The notes under the pieces were generated by a model. The model made no database searches and was not told the origin of the DNA. It was given only the letters and a program-made list of their open reading frames with translations. From positions 124,001 to 188,000 of the forward strand of contig WHVA01000135.1 in the NCBI GenBank assembly GCA_015179125.1: a stretch of 64,000 nucleotides of DNA, given 5' to 3'. Both the position numbers and the translations under genes were made by a program. Positions 1 to 9,524 of the stretch are shown here, one piece after another; the stretch's first letter is position 1; the number at the start of each line of letters is the position of its first letter. Source of the DNA: Gautieria morchelliformis. Its lineage: Eukaryota > Basidiomycota > Agaricomycetes > Gomphales > Gomphaceae.

Positions 1-935
1 TGTACCTTTCCTATCTTGTATAGATATTTGTTGAGTGCTACATGGCCTGTTCTGAGCTGTATGAGCAGGCTTGCATGGCGGCGAGGCATGTTTCTCATGA
101 TCTTTGTGAATGTCGCTGATGGTATGGAAGGGTCGATCTCTAGTGCGAACTGCGCCCTCGGGGATCTGGTGAAGATCGTTCTTGCCTCTCTTTTCAGCTC
201 TGTGTTTTGCCTCTGGACTTCAGCCGCTCTGCTTATTGGTAGCAGTCCTCGGCACTCGATGGGTATTGCCTGTTCCTCGCTAGTCTCTCCCCTTGCTGCT
301 CTTTTAGCTTCCTCATCCGCCCTCTCGTTTGCCTCCACTCCTTCGTGCCCCGGCACCCATCTCATAGTCAGCCGTGTCCCTGGTGGGCGATCCACGAGGC
401 CCTGGACTTGCCTGTGGAGCGTGTTGACTAAGTATTGTCCAGGTATTGCTTTTTCTCTTCGCATCGTCTGGATCGCAGCTTGGTTATCCGTGGCTATCGT
501 GTACTTTTCTCCCCTCTCCACGTATAGCATCTTGGCCGCGATAGCTGCTCCTGCCAGCTCTGCCTCAAACACTGTATGCTCCTGCTCTGTCCCCATATAC
601 AGTCTTGTTGATCTTTGCTCCACGCCGTCTCTGTACAGCATGGCTGTGGCTCCTACTCCACCGTCTATGCATGAGCTGTCTGAGAACACCGTAACGCCCG
701 CTACTTCTGCCACTATTTCCTCCGCTGCCTTCTCCTTGCTGTGCGGGATTCTTGTGCGGAATACCGGGGCCCATTTGGGCCCATGTACCACTGTCTCAAT
801 CTTCTCCATTCTGTCTGGCTGAAGATTGTAAGCGTGCAGTATTTCGTGAAGCGGTGAGCGGTGTCTTTTGACGTATCTTTTAGCTGCTCTTTTGACTCTA
901 GCTGCTAAAGGGTGGGTGCGTGGTAGGCACGCAAG
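1..935 (-). pseudogene. LINE RNase H domain (partial)
   Basis: Reading continues in the same frame after the TGA at 936. The RNase H acidic residues can be placed: V-F-S-D-S-S at 672-689 (first Asp), F-E-A-E-L near 556-570 (Glu), A-T-D-N-Q-A-A-I-Q near 470-490, and N-E-R-A-D-E-E-A-K near 305-333. No stop was seen in the part read, so this domain is open although the RT is not. It is cut off by the window edge. The long plus-strand ORF over the same bases is an antisense shadow. Confidence 0.8.
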
Positions 936-1638
936 TCATACTGCGGCCCGGTGTACCATCTTGGAGGCCATCAGCGAAAAGGGGAGCAGGTTGGCATGTG
1001 CGTCTAATGTGTCGGTCATTGTGGTTCTGAGAGCCCCTGTTATGTCTAGTGCCGCTTGCCTCTGTATTCGCGCCAACTTGTTTATATGTCCTTTGGTCCC
1101 CTTTCCTTTTCCAGTATATGGGATGAGAAAGACGTCAGCCGCGTATAATACTCTAGGCACTGCCACTGTTAAGTAATAGTTTCTCATATGCTTAGCTGCA
1201 ACGCCCTTCGTCGGTTTGGCGAGCCTTCTGTACTGCCCGATGTAAGCTTCTCCCTTCCTGAGCGCATAGTTAGTCTGCTCCTTGAACCTCAGTTCCTGAT
1301 CTATGGTTACTCCTAGGAGCTTGTGCGATGCTGTGGGCCTTATGGTATGCTGTCCTATTTTTATCGACGGTCTTGTAATTGGCCTGGTCTTGTTCGGCCT
1401 GTCTGGGTCTTTTTCTCGACGCCTGGTAAGTCCCATGAGACCGAACTTTTCTACGGCGAACTGGCAATCATGTGTCGTGGCCCAGCTACATGCCCCTTCG
1501 GGTCTAGTCATAATATCAGTTAGCTTTCAAAAAGCTTCCTGGAGGTCTTTTCCTTCAGCCACTATCGTTGTATCGTCCACGAATCCCACGCAATCTTCCC
1601 CGTTCTGCTGGCGAGTCCTCTCTATCAAGTCTCCATTG
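936..1638 (-). pseudogene. LINE reverse transcriptase, C-terminal part
   Basis: An FVDD motif, the catalytic YxDD box of reverse transcriptase, is encoded at 1572-1583 (minus) within G-F-V-D-D-T-T-I-V. It is followed by the thumb region with I-T-R-P-S-I-K-I-G and L-L-G-V-T-I-D-Q-E-L. The frame is broken by TGA at 1527-1529 (after E-A-F) and by TGA at 936-938 (after H-R-A-A-V), just before the RNase H linker. Fingers and most of the palm are missing. It cannot encode a working enzyme. Confidence 0.85.
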
Positions 1639-1641
1639 TAG

Positions 1642-2354
1642 ATTTATTGTTTTTTTTTATTTCTGGGTGCCATTTTGTGAGCCCTTTCTATCATATACTA
1701 TGCAAGCGAGACAGTTGACCGCCTCTCCAGTTTTCTCTGGTATTGATCACCATCTTGATCGCTACTCTCATCTTTGATGGTAAGGAGATTCTCGCTGTAA
1801 AACTTCGCTGACCGTCCTCAAAGTCTGCATCATCCACATCCTGTGCCATCATTGGCGGTTTTTCCGACGAACTAAAGAAAACAGACTTCAAATCTCACTC
1901 TTTGTGGTCTTGCGCGTCATCATTTTTTGCATATATCGCGCTGTGGTCACTGTGGCATCCCCTTCGACGACTGCCCATCCGCAGGCCCAGGCTAAAGCCC
2001 AGGCCTGGCCCTTCTTCAAGGGCCAGGCTCAGAATTTGACGAGCCCGAGCCCCTCCAGGCCGAGCCCAAGCCCGGTCTTTTGAGCCCAGCCCGGGCCCGC
2101 AGAACACTACACCAACCTATCAGGCCTGCTCCGAATCAATGGGACTCCAGAGTTTACAGCCAAGACGGGAGAGCTCACGTACACTGATAATCACCATGAA
2201 CTTGGAGAATGGCGATCACCCGGCGATTCATGATGATAAAGTATTGGGGTTCCGAGAAGGTCACGCTCCGGCTGTAACATTTTGAAATAGGTGCGCCGGA
2301 ATACAACAGCCATGTGCTTTTTACTACCAAATGGTAGATATTACATATTGAAGA
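1642..2354. other. Non-coding stretch with a GC-rich degenerate repeat
   Basis: No gene is recognised. About 1976-2104 is a short degenerate array of GGCCCAGGC / GAGCCCGAGCCC-type words on the plus strand, the only structured part. The rest is unremarkable. Confidence 0.5.
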
Positions 2355-2471
2355 ATATCAGAAAGTATAAACCCTTAATTGTCAATGGTAGGGGAGCTAC
2401 AGGTTGATCTTTGCAGGCGGCAGCAGGCGTCATGTATTTCGGACTCCGCCTTGTGTACCCGAAATAGCTGT
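2355..2471 (+). repeat. Dispersed repeat R1, copy 1
   Basis: About 117 bp, starting at the T-A-T-A-A-A-C-C-C-T-T-A-A word and ending near CCCGAAATAGCTG, matches the reverse complement of 44641-44757 over its whole length with scattered substitutions. It contains CTCCGCCTTGTGTACCCGAAA. It carries no ORF and no recognised family. Its right end abuts a copia gag scrap. Confidence 0.75.
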
Positions 2472-2888
2472 AAGGACTTCTGGGCCAAAGGGGGTGGCAA
2501 GTGTTGGGATCTAGAGATCCGGGCGGCACTTCGGTGCAATGACGTGTCGATGACGCGTCGCACTCGCGCAGACAAAGGACTGGACAAGTAGAAGGACGAC
2601 AAAGGGATATAGGAAATACAAGGGACAAAAGGAGAGAATAAGAGTATATTTAGTACGAGCTTTCTTGTATATAAGGCAGCGACCAGGCATCGAATCTACG
2701 GTCAAAACCCCGGACTATTATTCTACTTCGACCTATAGCAAGGAGGGGCAGGCGCCCAAATGGCGGAAGGATTCAGCTAAAAATTCAACTGCAGACTCCG
2801 CTAAACAAGCTACCAAAAGCAAAAGTGCTGCTGATGACTTACAAGCCTTCAAGCTTCACAGGTCGAAGTCCAATGCCATCCGGTAAAT
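2472..2888 (+). pseudogene. copia gag scrap split by a solo LTR
   Basis: The end of a copia CCHC zinc knuckle and its downstream linker (D-F-W-A-K-G-G-G-K, then E-G-Q-A-P-K-W-R-K-D-S) read through if the LTR at 2502-2737 and one copy of its GCAAG duplication are removed. Copia A and copia F carry the same C-W-A-K-G-G-G-K-E-G-Q segment (near 8735 and near 55080). The expected Cys of the knuckle is Phe here. Only about 60 residues survive, ending near 2888. Confidence 0.75.
2502..2737 (+). repeat. Solo LTR of a copia F-related family
   Basis: 236 bp starting TGTTGGGATC and ending TTCGACCTATA, flanked by the 5-bp duplication GCAAG (2497-2501 and 2738-2742). The second half (TATAAGGCAGCGACC, CTACTTCGACCTATA) matches the LTRs of copia F (51559-51816, 55883-56140); the first half is diverged. 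No internal element sequence is present, so it is a solo LTR. Confidence 0.9.
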
Positions 2889-4226
2889 ATTTTTAAACCC
2901 CGATGTCACTTGTTCACGTGGAATATTTTCTCCGGCTTCTGTCAGTGCCCAAAACATGCTTAGATATTCTTTGCTAGAAGCTAGCGTTATCGTGTCAGGG
3001 ACACCCTATTATTGCGACTCGACAGGATTGATCCGAGCTTCGTCTACATTTGACTGGATGCCGACAGGTATCCACGTTTTTGACACGTAAACTCTATAAT
3101 GCTGTTCCCAGGGTATCGGACTCAACGAAGGCGTGTATTAGGATGACTATTCGTGTGTTGACCCAAGTAGATATATAAAGGACATGCGTTCCTTTCCCTG
3201 TCGCAACTGTGGTTTTATACTAGGAATGATATTGAGAATAATTGATTCAATCTCTTGGTTGTGAGATATATCGAGTGAGATTTTAGAGTAGACAGGAATA
3301 TCTGCGCGCACAGTAAGTATGCGTGTCTTATGACTTTAGTGTCGACTAGAAATTCTACTACGGAATGAGAGGTGAAACGAGGTGCTATTTCGCTTCTATG
3401 TTATTGTACATGGGGTCACGTATTTATTAGTTACTAGTGGCGCTTGGCGGTCAAGGGATTGGTGGTGTGATACTAAAGGGATGATGGAATGGGGCGAGCG
3501 GCGCACATGTAACGATAGGAGAGACGACGTGTGCTGTATAGGTTGGGCTTGGAGATGGAGTGTAAAGTAGGATGCGGGGACGGAAGTTTGGTGAAGGATA
3601 GGGGGCATAGTCTGGGTATAGGCAGGGTCGGCTCGACGCGTCACGTCCCTTGATTGGGTCACGTGACTGATGGAAGGCGCGTGATTCGGGATGGGCTCGG
3701 TGTTCTTGGAGAGCGTTTTGGGTGTTGTGAGTCATGGTAACACGTGATACGTGTCCCTGTGACATTGGGGGAGTCGGGGGATGTGATCGGGTCAGTCTGA
3801 GTGGGCATATGATGATCCGGCGGTCTCGGGTACTAGTGCCGTGATGCATATATCCTGAGAGAGGGGTTATCGGTGTATTGGTCGTGATATGGGGTTGCGT
3901 TTGTTGTGGTTAATGTGTTAATATTGTATTCTTTAATACTTTCGACAGCAACATACTCTGACTCTCCCATACCATGCACTACTACAGCAATACCTCTGGG
4001 TGCAGGTGAGTCTTGCCATTCAATGCCGCATCTCTGCATGCTGACATATGATACCACGATGCATTAGCCCCTATGATCAATACACTGCCCCAAACTCTTA
4101 TGGGCTACACCCATCAGTTCCGGGCCCAAGCAAGCAGCCTGGCATGTATATACCCTACCTCCCGCAAACAAGAGTAAGCATTCATGCTCGAGCTTGCGGC
4201 GTATGCCACTAACAATGTTTTGGCAG
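2889..4226. other. Non-coding stretch; possible 5' part of the host gene at 4227
   Basis: No gene could be supported. 3400-3850 is G-rich on the plus strand, with a short palindrome ACACGTGATACGTGT near 3740. 4090-4160 could hold a first exon (ATG at 4102, M-G-Y-T-H) followed by GTAAGC and an acceptor at 4226, but this is a guess. Confidence 0.35.
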
Positions 4227-4683
4227 GCTGCGATAGGCATATCGGAGCACCGGACGGATCAGGAGAGGCAATTGGCAAATGTGTCACCTGACACTTCGGC
4301 CTTCCCGGCCCAGACCAACAACCTCGGCCAACCTGCTCAGTACGTTTTGTGTTTCTGTCAGAGCGCAGAAAAACTCACTGGCCCACACACAGGTCAGAAT
4401 CTCATCACTTTGTGAGGAGGGACTTCCCGCAGAGTGCTCAGACAGCTGGGAATGGTGCGGAATACCTGCGGTATGCAAAGACCTTTTCTTTGTAACAACA
4501 TATATCTCACCTGTTTATAAGGTGTCAGGAGACCGGATCGGGCTATCAACAGCAAGAGCCGTCCACACACAACAACGCTGCTGAGGGTGTCACCCAAGAA
4601 CTTGGGCCGACATGCAGTGTGGCTCCCAGCAGGGAGATTGACTGGACGTCCCTGCCATATGCGGAATTCCTAGAATATTTCAG
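4227..4683 (+). pseudogene. Host gene fragment (three exons), cut by copia A
   Basis: Three exons keep one reading frame across two introns: 4227-4339, 4393-4470 and 4522-4683, with GTACGT...ACACAG and GTATGC...TATAAG introns and a further donor GTAGGC after 4683. The protein is Gln/Ser/Asn-rich (S-G-Y-Q-Q-Q-E-P; I-D-W-T-S-L-P-Y-A-E-F-L-E-Y-F). I do not recognise the family; low-complexity Q/N/S content would fit a regulatory protein, but that is only a guess. The copia A 3' LTR begins at 4765, so the rest of the gene is missing from this locus. Confidence 0.5.
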
Positions 4684-4764
4684 GTAGGCAGAGAATTTTT
4701 TGTGTAATGGGACAGAAGTATCTGACCTAGTTCATAAGCGTTCAAGACACTGGGCATATGTCTC

Positions 4765-5261
4765 TGTAGAGGACAGGAATTATAGGCAGTAGGAATGGAC
4801 TTCTTGCTCAAAAGAATAGACTAGAAAACAATTCACTCTCTCAGTGAATTTAGTTGTCACTGTAAATATATTATACACTATCTAGAAAACAATTCACTAC
4901 AGAGGATTTCTAGGTTAATAAATCGAAAGAATGCTAGACTAATTTACTTGCCTCTCTCAGTGAATTTAGTTGTCACTGAGAGAGGGGGAAACTGTTTCAC
5001 TGCGCATGTCCTACTACCCGGCCCTTTAGCGCCCAAGAGCTCGCGCGTCGAAGTCATTTCAGACTCCGCTGGGTGCAGCCGCTTGTGAAAGTAGGAATAA
5101 CAAGATGAAATGGAGAGATAGGGAGTGAGTGGAAAATTTCGAAAATAACCAGAGAAATGGATGCATGATACAAGAACAACATGAGAAGAAATTGAGAAAG
5201 CACACAACAAATTGGATATATTATGCTTGATTTTGGTGCAGGAGCATCAATGCACCCAACA
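4765..5261 (-). repeat. copia A 3' LTR (complete, 497 bp)
   Basis: In element orientation it starts TGTTGGGTGC (at 5261) directly after the polypurine tract and ends CCTGTCCTCTACA (at 4765). It contains a perfect 13-bp inverted repeat, CCTCTCTCAGTGA...TCACTGAGAGAGG (4951-4963 / 4973-4985), and a degenerate echo of it near 4836-4863. The base after the LTR (element sense) begins GAGAC, the expected TSD, but its partner is lost on the other side. Confidence 0.9.
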
Positions 5262-5273
5262 CGCCCCCTCAAG
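5262..5273 (-). promoter_or_regulatory. copia A polypurine tract
   Basis: Minus strand reads GCTTGAGGGGGCG immediately before the 3' LTR start TGTTGG. A G-rich tract abutting the 3' LTR is the plus-strand primer site of LTR elements. It overlaps the stop end of the gag-pol ORF by a few bases of spacing only. Confidence 0.75.
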
Positions 5274-5274
5274 C

Positions 5275-8200
5275 TTAATATATTCCGATTTGTTCATTGA
5301 GGATCTTCACTCTAGGACTAGGAAGTCCTTTGGTGAGGATATCTGCCAACATTTGTTCGGTTGGCAAATAAACGAGCTTGGCTTGTTGATTTTTGATTAT
5401 ATCTCGAAGGAAATATAATCTGATGTCGAAATGTTTGGTTCTCGTGTGTTGTTGAGTGCCATACGTGATGGCAATGGCTGATTGATTGTCTGAATAAATT
5501 TTGATGGGTCTGTTCAGTGGTTGGAATATTTCAGAAATAAAATGGCGCATCCAAAGAGCCTCTTTGCCCGCATGGGTCAGGGCGACGAATTCGGCTTCAG
5601 TTGATGAGAGGGCTACTATCGACTGTTTCTGGCAACTCCATGAAACAGTGCCTCCATCAATCTGAAATAAGTATGCCGAATACGAACGCCTATGACTCTG
5701 TGAACCCCAATCCGCATCTGAATACCCCATCAAGCCGTCTCGATTTCTTCCAAGTGTGAGCTTGTAATTCTTCGTGCCTTTTAAATATTTGAAGACACGT
5801 TTGACTGCATTCCAATGTGTGCCACCTGGATTTTCGAGGAATTGCGAAAGCAATGACACCGCAAATGCAATGTCAGGTCGAGTGGCTACAGCTGCCCACA
5901 TCAGTGATCCTATGGCTTGCCTGTATGGAAACTTCGACATGGCTTTCTTGCCTCTCTCTGTAGAAGGACACTGGTCTTTTGATAATTTAACAGCTGGATC
6001 AAGGGGCGTAGCATAAGTCTTTGCATCTTCGAGATTGAATTTCTTGATGATCTTCTCGATGTATGCAGGTTGTGAAATTGCAATAGTTTTCTTCTGCCAG
6101 TCTCTTTCGATTTTGAGATTCAATAGCCAATGAATCTCGCCTAGATCTTTCATACTGAAGACCTGAGCAAGATCTCGTTTGACTTCGTCCAGGACTGACT
6201 GATTCTCAGCTGTGATGGTGAGATCATCCACAGCTGTTGCAATGATCACATGCCCCTTTCCGCCACGTCTATAAAATACAGCCCCATCTGTGGCTGACGT
6301 AGTGAATCCTAATTTGTGGAATTCACCACTTAGACGTTTGTACCATTCCCTTCCAGATTGTTTGAGGCCATAGAGTGCTTTCTTCAAAAGTAGCACTTCG
6401 TCTTTGTCTCTAGACTCATATCCATACGGCTGCTTCATGTAAATAGGTTCAGGTAGTGTAGCATTGAGGTATGCATAGTCCACGTCCATTTGATGGATAG
6501 GCCAGTCATTCCTACCAGCAATGGCGCATATGATCCGTAGGGAGGATAACCGAGCAACAGGTGAGTATGTCTCATCATAGTCGACTCCAAACTTCTGTGT
6601 GAAGCCTTGGGCGACCATTCTCGATTTAGGCATTATTGGTTTCCCTTCTGGATTACGCTTCCAAAGGTAGACCCATTTATTACCGACAATATTGGCTCCA
6701 GGAGGTGGTTTGGCTCGTTCCCACACTCCCTTGTCGATTAGGGCCTCATACTCTTTGTCCATTGATTTCTTCCATATAGGATTATTCAGAGCTTCGTCTG
6801 CATTGCTAGGTTCAATTTGACTCAAATACGGCGCCTTGTTATTGTTTTGACCGTCGGTTAGAAACGCACTGATGGCACACTCATAGCTACTGATGCCATC
6901 AATCTCGGAGGATAATTCTTGGTCGAATAAAACTTCTTTATGGCCCTCAACGTCCTCGTAAGCTAGCGTAGTCATATGTGTGCCAGCTTGTCTCTGGGTT
7001 TGAGATCTTGTTACGGGACCTGATGGGGCCGGCTGCACTTGTTGTTGACGGATCCTTTCGCTTCTCCTTATCGGTTCAGCTTTTCTAGGTCTGTCATCAA
7101 CTCCCTGAATAGGTTGCAGCTTTTCAAGATATTCCTCTGGTGCATTTTCATCAATTTCTTCGATCTTTGCCTCTTCGCTGACTAAGCGACCGGGCACAGG
7201 CACTGATGCCGGAATGGCCTTCTTCTCCTCTCTAGACGTAGGTAGCTTGGATTCCTCAATAGAAATGATTGGGACCTTTCCCTTCTTCATCTCTGAATCA
7301 AACACAACATTCCGCTCGACAGAAACTTTGTGCGAATCAGGCCAATAAATATAATGACCATGGCTCTGCGCAGAAATTCCTATCCACCGAGCTCTCTTGG
7401 CACGAGCTTCCAATTTATCTCCCTGAGTGACCTTAACATAGACTTCAATTCCCCACACGTGAATGTCTTTGAGATTGGGTTTCTCATGGTGGATCATCTC
7501 GTAGGGCGTTTTATCCGGTAGAGCTCTTGTGTGCGTCCTATTCCTAAGATAATTGGCATGCTGTATTGCATAGCCCCATAATATCTTAGGAAGGCCTGAT
7601 TCTAACAGCATGGCACGAGTTCTCTCAGTGAGAGTTCGGTTCAGATGTTCGGCAACACCATTAGACTCTGGTGTGTCGTGTACCGTCAACTGATGCTTCG
7701 TGCCTCGTTTGGCTAGATGCTGTTCGAATTCAGAGCTCGTATACTCGCCCCCTCGATCAGAAACAAGTGCCTTGATGTGCACATTTCTCTGTCGAAGCAT
7801 TAAAGCCTCATAGAGCTTGTACTTTGAGAATGCTTCTGATTTGTTCGCCATGAGATAGATCACCAATTCTCTTGAGTAATCATCGATAAAGGAGACATAA
7901 TATGACTTCTTATCGATTGTGAGGTGCCTTGCAGGTCCCCAGACATCAGAATAAATTCTGTCACCGAATTTTGACGTTCGGTCTCTGGGTTCTCGAGGAA
8001 GAGGTTTGCGTGCAATCTTGGCCTGAATACACGCATCGCAGACAATTCTATCGCCTGTGGAGCTCAGTTCAATGCCCAATATCATGCCATGATTTAATAG
8101 ATGTTGTAGGGACTTCTGTGAGATATGCCCCATTTTTTGATGAATTTCCATGGCAGACAAACACATATGGGCTTGAGCACTTGGTGACTGGAGGTCTAGT

Positions 8201-9519
8201 CGATATAAACCATTGACCTTCGGTGCTTGCATCAATACCTTTCCAGTAGCATTAGATATTGTGCATTTCTGGCCACCGAGTCGAATGTCGTAGCCAGCAT
8301 CATCGCACCGACCGATCGAGACGAGGGTAGCAGCAATTTTTGGAGCATAATATGTATCTTGCAACGTGACTTCTACTGTTTTATCTCCAACCTTGTTGGA
8401 TAATACAAGCAGTCCTGAACCGAAGGCATCAAAAGTGCCTTTGTTGGCTGCTCGGATAGTCCTCGGCTGTGAGAATTGACAGTAGTTCCTCAATAAATTT
8501 TTGTGAGGAGTCATATGCGATGTCGTTCCGGTGTCGAGTATAACTATAACTCCTGAGGATGTGCTCAGATTGAAATTAGAGCACTCGTCAAAATTGGTGA
8601 AGGCAAGATGCCCATCACCACTTTCCTCAGAAGAGGACTCTTCTTCGGCAACATTCGCTTTTGCTTTACCCTTCTTCTTCTTCTTGGCTTTAGCTTTTTT
8701 CTTCTGACGTGGTCCTTGACCTTCTTTACCACCTCCTTTAGCCCAGCAATTTTCGATAGAATGTCCAGGCTTTTTGCAGTTGGTGCATATATGCGCCTTC
8801 TGCCCCTTCTGGTCCTTCTTAGTAGATGAACCAATAAACACCTGCTCTTCTTGCGGGAGTGTTTTCTTCCTGTCATACTGAGCCTTTAGTACCCTAATAA
8901 TATTATCAGGGACCAATGGCATCCCGCATTCTTCAAGCGAAGTGGTAAGGGCATTCATGACTGCCTCATAGGATGGTGGAAGTGACGCAAGGATGATGTC
9001 CATAAATTCTTCTTCGGAAACTCTAGCTCCCATCTCATTAAGACGAGCATATAGGTCTTGGGCCTTGTCCAAATGATCTCTCAAGTCTCCATCCTCAGGA
9101 CATCTCATACTGCGGAGTTGTCTCTGCAGGCTGGTGAGGACCATCTTGGGCTTTTTGGTCATCTCATTGACCAGTGCATCCCAAGTCTCTTTTGCTGTCT
9201 TCTGCTTCTGTAGCATCAGGGCTAATGACTCTGACACTGAGACGATGATTTGGGTCTTGGCTTGTCCTTCTCTAGCAAGGTATCTTTCCAGCTTCTCCTC
9301 AGCCTTATCCATCTGAGTTTCCTCAGCTTCTGTAAGAATATGGCCTGGGGGCATAACTGGAGGATCAGGAGGTCGAGTGACTCTCCCTTCTACATGCTTG
9401 AGTAGATTTTTGGACTCGAAATAGCTGATGAGAGTGGCTCGCCACAATGGCCAATTACTTCCATCAGTAGCAAGCTTCTCAACACGCAATAGCTTCTCAG
9501 AAGTGTCTCCGGGGCCCAT
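5275..9519 (-). CDS. copia A gag-pol polyprotein (1414 aa, intact)
   Basis: A single open frame carries the full Ty1/copia order. Gag at about residues 1-240; CCHC knuckle C-T-N-C...H...C at 245-258 followed by a Lys-rich run; aspartic protease D-T-G at about 329; GAG-pre-integrase and integrase with H-x-H/C-x-x-C and D-D-E residues (S-D-V-W-G-P, S-D-R-G-G-E-Y, and Glu in N-G-V-A-E-H); reverse transcriptase with A-V-D-D-L in place of the usual Y-V-D-D; RNase H with S-D-A-D-W, S-S-T-E-A-E and S-D-N-Q. No stop or frameshift. Gag and pol lie in one frame, as is normal for copia. The start ATG is inside the primer-binding site, giving an N-terminus M-G-P shared with copia B. Confidence 0.95.
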   Translation of the reverse strand: MGPGDTSEKLLRVEKLATDGSNWPLWRATLISYFESKNLLKHVEGRVTRPPDPPVMPPGHILTEAEETQMDKAEEKLERYLAREGQAKTQIIVSVSESLALMLQKQKTAKETWDALVNEMTKKPKMVLTSLQRQLRSMRCPEDGDLRDHLDKAQDLYARLNEMGARVSEEEFMDIILASLPPSYEAVMNALTTSLEECGMPLVPDNIIRVLKAQYDRKKTLPQEEQVFIGSSTKKDQKGQKAHICTNCKKPGHSIENCWAKGGGKEGQGPRQKKKAKAKKKKKGKAKANVAEEESSSEESGDGHLAFTNFDECSNFNLSTSSGVIVILDTGTTSHMTPHKNLLRNYCQFSQPRTIRAANKGTFDAFGSGLLVLSNKVGDKTVEVTLQDTYYAPKIAATLVSIGRCDDAGYDIRLGGQKCTISNATGKVLMQAPKVNGLYRLDLQSPSAQAHMCLSAMEIHQKMGHISQKSLQHLLNHGMILGIELSSTGDRIVCDACIQAKIARKPLPREPRDRTSKFGDRIYSDVWGPARHLTIDKKSYYVSFIDDYSRELVIYLMANKSEAFSKYKLYEALMLRQRNVHIKALVSDRGGEYTSSEFEQHLAKRGTKHQLTVHDTPESNGVAEHLNRTLTERTRAMLLESGLPKILWGYAIQHANYLRNRTHTRALPDKTPYEMIHHEKPNLKDIHVWGIEVYVKVTQGDKLEARAKRARWIGISAQSHGHYIYWPDSHKVSVERNVVFDSEMKKGKVPIISIEESKLPTSREEKKAIPASVPVPGRLVSEEAKIEEIDENAPEEYLEKLQPIQGVDDRPRKAEPIRRSERIRQQQVQPAPSGPVTRSQTQRQAGTHMTTLAYEDVEGHKEVLFDQELSSEIDGISSYECAISAFLTDGQNNNKAPYLSQIEPSNADEALNNPIWKKSMDKEYEALIDKGVWERAKPPPGANIVGNKWVYLWKRNPEGKPIMPKSRMVAQGFTQKFGVDYDETYSPVARLSSLRIICAIAGRNDWPIHQMDVDYAYLNATLPEPIYMKQPYGYESRDKDEVLLLKKALYGLKQSGREWYKRLSGEFHKLGFTTSATDGAVFYRRGGKGHVIIATAVDDLTITAENQSVLDEVKRDLAQVFSMKDLGEIHWLLNLKIERDWQKKTIAISQPAYIEKIIKKFNLEDAKTYATPLDPAVKLSKDQCPSTERGKKAMSKFPYRQAIGSLMWAAVATRPDIAFAVSLLSQFLENPGGTHWNAVKRVFKYLKGTKNYKLTLGRNRDGLMGYSDADWGSQSHRRSYSAYLFQIDGGTVSWSCQKQSIVALSSTEAEFVALTHAGKEALWMRHFISEIFQPLNRPIKIYSDNQSAIAITYGTQQHTRTKHFDIRLYFLRDIIKNQQAKLVYLPTEQMLADILTKGLPSPRVKILNEQIGIY

Positions 9520-9524
9520 AACCC
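9511..9524 (-). promoter_or_regulatory. copia A primer-binding site overlapping the gag start
   Basis: Minus strand GGGTTATGGGCCCC begins directly after the LTR end TCTACA. It is complementary to the anticodon arm of initiator tRNA-Met, the half-tRNA primer known for Drosophila copia. The ATG inside it (complement of the CAU anticodon) is the gag start codon. Confidence 0.75.

Larger units (their letters stand above)
1..1641 (-). mobile_element. LINE (Tad1/I-like) retrotransposon, 5'-truncated, copy 1
   Basis: The minus strand carries the 3' part of a non-LTR retrotransposon ORF2: end of the reverse transcriptase (1638-936), then an RNase H domain (935-1). The 3' end and any A-tail lie off the left edge. 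The 5' side stops at about 1641, where RT homology gives way to an A/T-rich stretch and unrelated sequence, so this is a typical truncated copy. A second, differently deleted copy lies at 31693-33960. Order RT then RNase H without an LTR is seen; placement in the fungal Tad1 group is inferred from family knowledge. Confidence 0.85.

Noticed and set aside
16..822. 268-codon plus-strand ORF
   Set aside because: Antisense of the LINE RNase H domain, whose acidic motifs are readable on the minus strand; Ser/Ala/Leu-rich shadow.
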